A stretch of DNA of 64,000 nt, from positions 434,001-498,000 of the forward strand of contig NZ_BMNA01000003.1 in NCBI RefSeq assembly GCF_014646215.1, read 5' to 3'. Source of the DNA: Nakamurella endophytica (GTDB taxonomy: Bacteria > Actinomycetota > Actinomycetes > Mycobacteriales > Nakamurellaceae). Below the pieces are notes generated by a model. It ran no database searches. It had not been told where the DNA came from and worked only from the letters and a program-made list of their open reading frames with translations. Each line of letters starts with the position of its first letter. The stretch's first letter is position 1. The position numbers were made by a program, and so were the translations under genes. Below, one piece after another: positions 1 to 7,197 of the stretch.

Positions 1-928
1 GTGGCGCCTGCTCTCCGGGCACTGGACCGAGTCGATGGCCACGGTCGAGCTGCTGCTGGCCGTGGAGGAGGGCGACAGCAGGGCGGTGGAGCGTCCCATC
101 GTCCATGCGGTAGCCGCCAGGGTGCTCGCGGAACACGGGCAGGACGAGCGGGCACTCGAGCAGCTGCAGGCGGCGCGTGCCTGGACGGAACTGCTCGGGT
201 CGCAGACCAACCGGGTGTACGTCGCGATCGCCGCGGCGGTCCAGGCGTTGCTGAACGGCGATCCCGCGGCGGCAGCCGCGGAGCTGGATGCCGTCGAACG
301 GCCCGAGATCCAGTTGCGGGCACGGGAACGTCGACTCCTGCGCGCATCGGCCCTGCTGGCCGCGGGCAGTCCGGGACCGGCCGCTCGGGTCGCCGGCGAC
401 GTCGTCGGCCACCCGGGATCGGTGGCGGCGGAGGCCCTGGTGGTGCTGGCGGAGGCGACGCTGGCGGCCGGCGACCTGCCCGACGCCGATGCCGTGCTGC
501 GCTCGGCGTCGTCGGCGATCCCCGCCGACAACGCTTTCCTGCGCGCCCGGGAGGCCCAGGTCCGCGGCGAGATGGCCCTGCGCACCGGCAATGTTCGGGC
601 TGCGACGGCGGCGCTGACCGTCGCCCGGGGGCTCTTCGCCGGGATCGGGGCCTGGCCGCGGGTGGCGCAGTGCGAGAACCGCCTGGCGGACCTGCAGAGC
701 GACCGGCCGCCGGCCGGTGGTCCTCCGCTGCTGAGCGACCGGGAGCTCGAGGTCGCGCGGCTCGTCGCCCTGGGCCTGTCCAACGGCGAGGCCGCCGCCC
801 GGCTGTACGTCTCCCGCAAGGCCATCGAGTTCCACCTGACCAACGTCTACGCCAAGCTCGGAATTTCCTCGCGCCGGCAGCTGGCGGATCGACTGCAGCG
901 ACTCCTGGGTTCACCGACCGGACGGTGA
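1..928 (+). CDS. LuxR-family transcriptional regulator, C-terminal part (5' end outside window)
   Basis: The reading frame is already open at base 2, so the gene starts upstream of the window. The visible 308 or so residues are alanine-rich paired helices resembling the TPR-like region of large MalT/LAL-type regulators. They are followed by a LuxR helix-turn-helix in the last 65 residues: LLSDRELEVARLVALGLSN, then the recognition helix around VSRKAIEFHLTNVYAKLGI. This DNA-binding domain is what identifies the family. The ATPase domain usual in such proteins would lie outside the window, so the LAL assignment is inference. The gene lies 219 bases upstream of the MMPL exporter on the same strand and could regulate it, but no site was seen that proves this. 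Confidence 0.85.
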   Translation, partial: WRLLSGHWTESMATVELLLAVEEGDSRAVERPIVHAVAARVLAEHGQDERALEQLQAARAWTELLGSQTNRVYVAIAAAVQALLNGDPAAAAAELDAVERPEIQLRARERRLLRASALLAAGSPGPAARVAGDVVGHPGSVAAEALVVLAEATLAAGDLPDADAVLRSASSAIPADNAFLRAREAQVRGEMALRTGNVRAATAALTVARGLFAGIGAWPRVAQCENRLADLQSDRPPAGGPPLLSDRELEVARLVALGLSNGEAAARLYVSRKAIEFHLTNVYAKLGISSRRQLADRLQRLLGSPTGR

Positions 929-1147
929 ACGCGCCGACGGTACGCAGCCCGTCGGGTCGCCGCCCCGAGGAATGGTCCCAGGGTCCCCAGTCCGCTCCCT
1001 AGTCTTCGGGTCGCGCACTCCCAGTTTGCCTGCTTCCCTCTTCCGGGCGGCTGTACGGCGCTGACAGAGTCGGGCGGCCGGCGGTCCGGGCAGATGCCCT
1101 CCCGCCACGGCGCACCTCATCCGGCTCCGTGAACGGGATCCCCTGCC

Positions 1148-3517
1148 ATGAATCAGTTCCTCGACGCCCTCGGCCGGTTCAGTGCCCGGCACCGGTGGTC
1201 CGTCCTGCTGGTGTGGGTCGCGATCCTGGGTGCGCTGCTGGGTGTCCGGGCGGTCGCGGGTGGCACGTTCGCCAACGACTACTCGGTGCCCGGCAGCCCG
1301 TCCGCCGACGGACTGGCGGTGCTGCAGCAGGACTTTCCGCAGCAGGGCGGCTACGCCGGGCAGATCGTCTTCCACGCACCCACGGGCGCGGTCTCCGCGC
1401 AGACCGCGGCCGTCAACACCGCCATGGCCGACGTCGCGAAGCTGCCGCACGTCATCGCCTCCAGCAGCCCGTTCGCGACCCCGGGCTCGCCGCAGGTCGC
1501 CCGGGACGGCACCACGGCCTACGGGACGGTCTCCTGGGACGTCGTCCCCGCGGGACTGGACGAGCAGTACCTCGCCGACCTCGACGCCGCGGTGCAGCCG
1601 GCCAGGGCAGCGGGTCTGGAGGTCGAGTACGGCGCCGGCGCCGGACAGATCGGCCAGGCCGCCCACGACCTGACCTCCGAGGTCATCGGCCTGTCGTGCG
1701 CACTGCTGTTGCTGCTGTTCATGTTCGGCTCGATCGTCGCCGCTGTCGTCCCGCTGCTCTCGGCGCTGTTCAGCGTGCTCGCCGGGCTGTCGCTGGTGAC
1801 CATCCTGGCCTCGGCGGTCACCTTCCCCACCACGGCACCGACGGTGGCCACGCTGCTGGGTCTGGGCGTCGCCGTCGACTACGGGTTGTTCCTCATCGCC
1901 CGCCACCGCGAGAACCTCGACCACGGCATGGGCGTCGTCGAGTCGGTCGGACGGTCGACGGCGACGTCCGGTGCGGCGGTGGTGGTGGCGGGCGGCACGG
2001 TCGTCGTCGCCATCCTCGGCCTCTACGTGTCCGGGGTGCCGTTCGTCGGGTCCCTCGGGCTGGCGTCGGCGATCGTCGTCGCGGTCGCGGTGCTCGCCGC
2101 CATCACCTTGATGCCGGCGTTCATGGGGGTGTGCGGGCAGAACGTCCGCGCCTTCAAGGACCTGCGCGCTGCCCGTCGTGCCCGGTCGGCCGGCGAGGTG
2201 CCGGACGCGGTGTCCGCGGCCGCACTGATCGCGGCGGCGGATGCGGCGCACGAGCAGAGCCCCTTCGCCCGCTGGGGCCGGAAGGTCAGCAACCGGCCGA
2301 CGCCCTGGGCCATCGGTGCCACGCTGGTGCTCCTCGTGCTGTGCCTGCCGGTGCTGTGGCTCCGGCTCGGCCAGCTGGACGCCGGTACCAACCCGACCAC
2401 CGACAGCAGCCGGCGCGCCTACGACCTCGTCGCCGACCACTTCGGCCCGGGACTGAACGGACCGCTCAGCGTGGTCGCGCAGGTCCCGGCCGGGACCTCG
2501 CCCCAGGACGCCCAGATACTGCTGACCGGGCTGCAACAGACGCTCGGCTCCACCCCCGGCGTCGCGGGCGTCGGCGCCCCGGCGATCAACACCGACCAGA
2601 CCGTCGCCGTGCTGACCGTCGTGCCCACCACCGGCCCGCAGGACGAGGCGACCACCGACCTGGTGGACCACCTCCGGGACTCCGTGCTGCCCACCGTGCC
2701 GGCACCGACCTACGTGGTCGGAGCGACCGCGGGCTACGTCGACTTCACGGCCAAGGTCGCGCAGCGCATGCCCTGGTTGATCTTCGGCGTGGTGGCGCTG
2801 TCGTTCCTGCTGCTGCTGGTGGCGTTCCGGTCGCTGTTGATCCCGGTCAAGGCGGCGATCCTCAACCTGCTCTCGGTGGGCGCGGCCTACGGCGTCGTGG
2901 TGGCCGTGTTCCAGTGGGGCTGGGGATCCGGCCTGATCGGCATCCACGAGCAGTTGCCGATCCCGGCCTTCGTGCCGATGCTGATGTTCGCGATCGTGTT
3001 CGGGCTGTCGATGGACTACGAGGTGTTCCTGCTGTCCCGGGTGCACGAGGGATGGGTGCGCACCGGTGACGCCCACCGCAGCGTCGCCATCGGCATCGGC
3101 GGCACCGCGAAGGTCATCACCACCGCCGCCGCCATCATGGTCGCCGTCTTCACCAGCTTCGTGCTGAGCACCGACCCCACGGTCAAGATGCTGGCCGTCG
3201 GAATGGCCGCCGCGGTGCTCATCGACGCCAGCATCGTGCGGATGGTCCTGGTGCCGGCGGCGATGTCGCTGCTGGACCGGCGGGCGTGGTGGCTGCCCCG
3301 CTGGATCGACCGCTGGACACCGAACCTCGACATCGAGGGCACCGCGCACCTGGCCCGACTGGAGGCGCAGGCGGAGCACGCGGCCGGCGATTCCGCCTCC
3401 TCGTCACCGACCGGTGACGCACCCGCGGCCGCCACCACGGCGGCCCGTGCCGACGACCCGGTGCCGGCGACCGCCGGCACCACCGCCCGCTCCATCGCAC
3501 CGAGAGAGGACCACTGA
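1148..3517 (+). CDS. MMPL/RND-family membrane transporter
   Basis: Predicted proton-driven exporter of the MMPL family, 789 residues, probably for lipids or other hydrophobic compounds. The fold is a tandem RND duplication. Each half has a transmembrane helix, a large extracytoplasmic domain and a block of helices. Both halves keep the Asp-Tyr pair typical of the MmpL proton relay (GLGVAVDYGLFLIARHREN in the first half, FGLSMDYEVFLLSRVHE in the second). The C-terminus is a hydrophilic Ala/Thr/Ser-rich tail. The stop overlaps the sulfatase start by one base (TGATG), so the two are probably translated together. The ATG at 1148 directly precedes the first transmembrane helix. Substrate unknown. 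Confidence 0.93.
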   Translation: MNQFLDALGRFSARHRWSVLLVWVAILGALLGVRAVAGGTFANDYSVPGSPSADGLAVLQQDFPQQGGYAGQIVFHAPTGAVSAQTAAVNTAMADVAKLPHVIASSSPFATPGSPQVARDGTTAYGTVSWDVVPAGLDEQYLADLDAAVQPARAAGLEVEYGAGAGQIGQAAHDLTSEVIGLSCALLLLLFMFGSIVAAVVPLLSALFSVLAGLSLVTILASAVTFPTTAPTVATLLGLGVAVDYGLFLIARHRENLDHGMGVVESVGRSTATSGAAVVVAGGTVVVAILGLYVSGVPFVGSLGLASAIVVAVAVLAAITLMPAFMGVCGQNVRAFKDLRAARRARSAGEVPDAVSAAALIAAADAAHEQSPFARWGRKVSNRPTPWAIGATLVLLVLCLPVLWLRLGQLDAGTNPTTDSSRRAYDLVADHFGPGLNGPLSVVAQVPAGTSPQDAQILLTGLQQTLGSTPGVAGVGAPAINTDQTVAVLTVVPTTGPQDEATTDLVDHLRDSVLPTVPAPTYVVGATAGYVDFTAKVAQRMPWLIFGVVALSFLLLLVAFRSLLIPVKAAILNLLSVGAAYGVVVAVFQWGWGSGLIGIHEQLPIPAFVPMLMFAIVFGLSMDYEVFLLSRVHEGWVRTGDAHRSVAIGIGGTAKVITTAAAIMVAVFTSFVLSTDPTVKMLAVGMAAAVLIDASIVRMVLVPAAMSLLDRRAWWLPRWIDRWTPNLDIEGTAHLARLEAQAEHAAGDSASSSPTGDAPAAATTAARADDPVPATAGTTARSIAPREDH

Positions 3518-5391
3518 TGACCCAGGACCCGGAGGACCGGCCCGGTATCGGACGGCGCGGCTTCCTCGCCGGCACCGCCGCCGCCGGCGCCACTCTCGCG
3601 TTGAGCGGGCTCTTCGAGGGCACCGCCGCCGCTGCCGAGAGCCCGACCGCGGCGCCGAAGCACCAGTACAGCCAGCCGAACATCGTGCTGATCGTCGTCG
3701 ACGAGATGCGCTACCCGCGCGAGTTCCCCGCGGGCATCAAGGACGCCGACCAGTTCATCGCCACCTACATGCCGAACCTGCACCAGCTGTGGCGGTCCGG
3801 CGTCAAGTTCGGCAACCACTTCACCAACGGCACGGCGTGCAGCCCGGCCCGGGCGACGTTCGTCACCGGCCTGTACCCGCTGCAGCAGTGGCTGCTGGCG
3901 ACGCGGACCGGCACGGCGGACCAGCCCGCGCCCTCACCCGCGCTCGGCCGCGGCTTCCCGACCTACGGAAAGCTGTTGCGGCAGGCCGGCTACCGCACCC
4001 CGTACGTCGGCAAGTGGCACCTGTCGCCGTCCGCGCGCAACGGCGCCTACCTGCCGGAGTACCTGTCGCAGTATGGGTTCGAGGGACTCACCCAGCCGGA
4101 CATCCTGGGCGACAACGGGGACGGCTACTACTACGACGGACAGATCGCAGCCCGCGCCGCCTCGTGGTTGCAGGCGACGAAGCCGGGCCAGCAGCCCTTC
4201 TGCCTGACGGCGAGCTTCGTCAACCCGCACGACAAGCAGTTCTTCTGGGCCGGCACGGAGGCGGACCGGTACAACGCCCTGTACGCGGACAACAACGCCG
4301 CCCCGCTGCGTCCCTGGAAGCAGATCCCGACGGAGGACACCCCGCAGCGGTACGGGTACCGCCACGTCCCGGCCAACTGGGAGCCGGAGTCGGCGTTGGC
4401 CGACAAGCCGTCGGCGCACGCGTTCGCGCGGGAGGTCCAGGCGCTGGTCTGGGGCGGCGTCACGGACAGCAGGAAGCAGACCGACTTCACCCTCCAGCCG
4501 TACCTGGACGGCTCGAAGAAGCAGTACCAGATCGGCACCGCTCCCTGGAACTACTGGGAGCGCTCGCTGGACAGCTACACGCAGATGATGGTCATGGTCG
4601 ACCAGCACATCGGCACCGTGCTGAACTCCGTGCCCAAGGAGGTCGCCCGCAACACGGTCTTCATCATGATGTCGGACCACGGCGAGTACGCCGGCGCCCA
4701 CGGCATGGTCTCGGGCAAGATCGGCACGGCCTACGACGAGGCTTTCAGCGTCCCGATGGTGGTCGCGGACCCGCGGGGCGTGCTCACCGGCGACATCCAC
4801 ACCGTCCGGCAGCAACTGACCTCGAGCGTCGACCTCTTGCCGATGCTGGCCACCATCGCGCACGGCAACCGGAGCTGGCTCAGGGGCGACATGGCGCAGA
4901 TCTACGGCGAACGGTTGGACCTGCTCCCGCTGCTCAAGAGCAACAAGGCCCGGGGGCGCAGCCACCTGGTCTGGGCCAGCGGCGAGCAGCCGCCCAAGGC
5001 GCTGAACTTCGACAACGTCCCGCTGCACATCTACGTCATGCGGACGCACGGCTACAAGGTGGCCGCCTACGCCCGGTGGTTCGAGAACACCACCAGGATC
5101 GACCCCAAGTCGCTGCAGTACGAGTTCTACGACTACGGCACCGAACGCGGCCGCCTGGAACTCGACAACACCTTCCACTGCGACCGGCGGGCGAAGGCGG
5201 CGGCCAGGGAGCTGCTGACGGTCCGGGTCCCGCTCCAGCTGGAACGGCGGCTGCCACCCGCGTACCAGCTACAGAGCGACGCCGCCAAGGCCCGCTACCT
5301 GGCCTATCAGGCGTTCCTGGACCGGCTCAGCGACGGCCAGCTGCGCGACGGTGGCATCGCCCGGTTGACCGCCTGGGGGGCCAACTTCTGA
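3517..5391 (+). CDS. Tat-exported sulfatase-family hydrolase
   Basis: Type I sulfatase / alkaline-phosphatase superfamily protein of 624 residues. A twin-arginine signal (GRRGFLAG, near residues 12-19, then a hydrophobic Ala-rich stretch) predicts export by Tat. Metal-site residues are visible in IVLIVVDEMR and MMSDHGEYAGAHGM. The sequence C-S-P-A-R at Cys108 matches the CxPxR signature in which Cys becomes formylglycine, and GKWH follows the usual spacing. This supports true sulfatase rather than phosphatase chemistry. The start is preceded by a good ribosome site (GAGAGAGGA) and overlaps the MMPL stop, suggesting a joint job at the envelope. Substrate is unknown; no maturase gene is in the window. 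Confidence 0.9.
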   Translation: MTQDPEDRPGIGRRGFLAGTAAAGATLALSGLFEGTAAAAESPTAAPKHQYSQPNIVLIVVDEMRYPREFPAGIKDADQFIATYMPNLHQLWRSGVKFGNHFTNGTACSPARATFVTGLYPLQQWLLATRTGTADQPAPSPALGRGFPTYGKLLRQAGYRTPYVGKWHLSPSARNGAYLPEYLSQYGFEGLTQPDILGDNGDGYYYDGQIAARAASWLQATKPGQQPFCLTASFVNPHDKQFFWAGTEADRYNALYADNNAAPLRPWKQIPTEDTPQRYGYRHVPANWEPESALADKPSAHAFAREVQALVWGGVTDSRKQTDFTLQPYLDGSKKQYQIGTAPWNYWERSLDSYTQMMVMVDQHIGTVLNSVPKEVARNTVFIMMSDHGEYAGAHGMVSGKIGTAYDEAFSVPMVVADPRGVLTGDIHTVRQQLTSSVDLLPMLATIAHGNRSWLRGDMAQIYGERLDLLPLLKSNKARGRSHLVWASGEQPPKALNFDNVPLHIYVMRTHGYKVAAYARWFENTTRIDPKSLQYEFYDYGTERGRLELDNTFHCDRRAKAAARELLTVRVPLQLERRLPPAYQLQSDAAKARYLAYQAFLDRLSDGQLRDGGIARLTAWGANF

Positions 5392-5461
5392 TCGTGCGGT
5401 CAGGACCGGCCGAGCCGCGGAACCCGACGCCCGTGGCCCGGCCGGCCTGATCGCGTCGACG

Positions 5462-5496
5462 GGTCCACCCGCGGTCCCGACAGCCGCGGGTGGACC
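5462..5496 (+). terminator. Strong hairpin after the sulfatase gene
   Basis: A perfect 13-bp inverted repeat (GGTCCACCCGCGG and its complement) with a 9-base loop lies 70 bases after the sulfatase stop. There is no clear T-run, which is common for actinobacterial terminators. Confidence 0.65.
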
Positions 5497-5599
5497 GCTC
5501 GGCCGATACCTGGGAGGGCGCCCGCTCGGACGCTGACGCCGAGCGGGCATGCGTGGTCGAGCATGTACGGCGCCGCCCAGGATGCGTCTCCCGCCTCGC

Positions 5600-6714
5600 T
5601 CAACTGCCGCCGAGGATGCGCTTCCCGCCGTCGAGTATTCGCGTCGTGACCGCAGGATCGGGCTCGGTGCTGGTCTCGCCGATCTCGTGACTGCCGCCGA
5701 AGACCACCCCGTCGCTGCGCGGGAACATGTAGAGGTCGTTCTTCGGATCGATGTATCCGCGGTCCAGTGCGGGCTGCGGTCGCAGCAAGAGGATCTGGCC
5801 CCGTACGGGCGTCAACTCGTTGTCGCGGAACAGGAGTTTGGCGCCGAGGCCGGTGCAGTTCACCACGAGAGGCTGCGTCAGCGATTCGAGCTCGCCCGTA
5901 GCGGTGAACGACCGGACGTTGATCTTGCCGCCCGCGAGGCGAACGTCCTCCATCAGCTTCGGGAGGAAGACGTTCGTCTCGGCGATGAGCGTCGGCACGC
6001 TCGCCGCGTACGGGGTGGTGAAGGGATGCTGGCCCGGGCCGAACTGCGTCATCGGGTAGAGCTCCGGCGTGACGGCGAACTCGGCCGGGGGCTTGATGGG
6101 CGCGTCGCCGAGCACGTACAGGTCGAACCACTTCACTCCGTACTCGGGGCGCCCGACGAACGGTTGGAAGTAGCGGTGGGCGTAGCGCGCGGCGAACTGT
6201 AACTGGGGGAGGAACGGCCCGCTCAGGTCCCGTCGGCCACGTCGGTGACGCCGAACACCCCTGCCGCGACGTTCGAGGTGGTGTCCGGCGGAAGGGCTGC
6301 CGCATAGATCTGGACGTCGAAGCCGTGATCTTGCAGCAGACGAGCCGTGGTGAGACCGATGACGCCACAGCCCAGCACGGCCGCCGCCCGGTGCGGTGTC
6401 CGCAGGGCGAGATCGAGCGCCATCTTCGCGGTGCCCCAGGACAGCGTGACGCCGCACCCGCCGTGACCATAGTTGTGGATCACCGTCTTGGTACCGATCC
6501 GTTCCGAGCCGACCCGGAAGCCGGACGAACGGAACGGCCGCAACCCCGCGACCTGCTTGATCACCCGGTCTTTGCTGACGTCGACGACCGGTTGACCACC
6601 GGGAGGTGCGTCGTCCGGCTTGGCGTTCGTGACGCATCCCGCGAGTGCGCCGGCTCCGGTGACGGCGAGCAGCCCTGTCAGCAAGGCGGTTCTGCGCGTG
6701 AACTCGGTGCTCAC
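5600..6714 (-). pseudogene. Circularly permuted D-amino-acid-oxidase-like flavoprotein, frameshifted
   Basis: The gene reads from a GTG at 6714 with a good Shine-Dalgarno (GGAAGGAGA). The N-terminus carries two arginines, a hydrophobic stretch and Ala-Gly-Cys, suggesting a lipoprotein or Tat signal. Next comes the segment that normally ends DAO enzymes (GLRPFRSSGFRVGSERIG, then HNYGHGGCGVTLSWGTAK). Only after that comes the FAD-binding start (AAVLGCGVIGLTTARLL) and PPDTTSN. The order is therefore permuted relative to classical D-amino acid oxidase. At a CCC run near 6229-6231 the frame breaks. The first frame stops at 6223, and the other frame carries GPFLPQLQFAARYAHRYFQ through FPRSDGVVFGGSHEIG to a stop at 5600. 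One extra base would restore about 371 residues. It is either a real inactivation or a sequencing error. Confidence 0.85.
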
Positions 6715-7197
6715 CTGAGGTCTCCTTCCGTAGGACACACGTCGGGCGGGCAGACGCATGCGCGTCGAGTGTGGTGACCCTCGGGCGACGGTGAAATGGA
6801 CCCAGGTCGCCTCGCCGCCGGCGGGTTGAACCGACGGGACACGAGCGGTGCGGTGGGAGCGTGAGTCGGTCGCGGTGGGTGCTGGTCCGGTCGAAGACGG
6901 TGTGGCGTGGTGGCCCGACTGAGTTGTGCCCACGTCGGTCGTCGGAGAGGTCCGTCCAGTCGCTGATCCCGACCCGGACCCTGACTGAGTAGCACGACTC
7001 CTGATCGCAACGCGAGTACGGGCCCAGCCCTCAGGGAGGAGACAGAGACCGGGACCGGACCGGGGCTCGACCTCACCGAGGGATCGGGCTCAGCCCCCGA
7101 TTGGCCGCCTTCCGCTGCTGCCACCGGCCGACGCCTACCATCGGAAACCGGCCCGCCGGTCTGCGGCGGCGCCGTCCTCGCGACGACAGGGGTGCCC
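6715..7197. other. Divergent intergenic region, no gene seen
   Basis: 483 bases separate the divergent oxidase-like gene and the D-2-hydroxyacid dehydrogenase. Open frames here have low-complexity, arginine- and proline-rich translations without recognisable domains. It should hold both promoters, but no confident promoter or operator could be read. Confidence 0.5.

Noticed and set aside
911..3379. Long open frame of 822 codons antisense to the MMPL gene
   Set aside because: Its translation is Arg/His/Gly/Asp-rich without domains, as expected for the shadow of a GC-rich gene; the MMPL frame has clear family motifs.
5549..6202. 217-codon plus-strand frame opposite the oxidase-like gene
   Set aside because: It is the antisense shadow of a sequence with clear DAO motifs on the minus strand.
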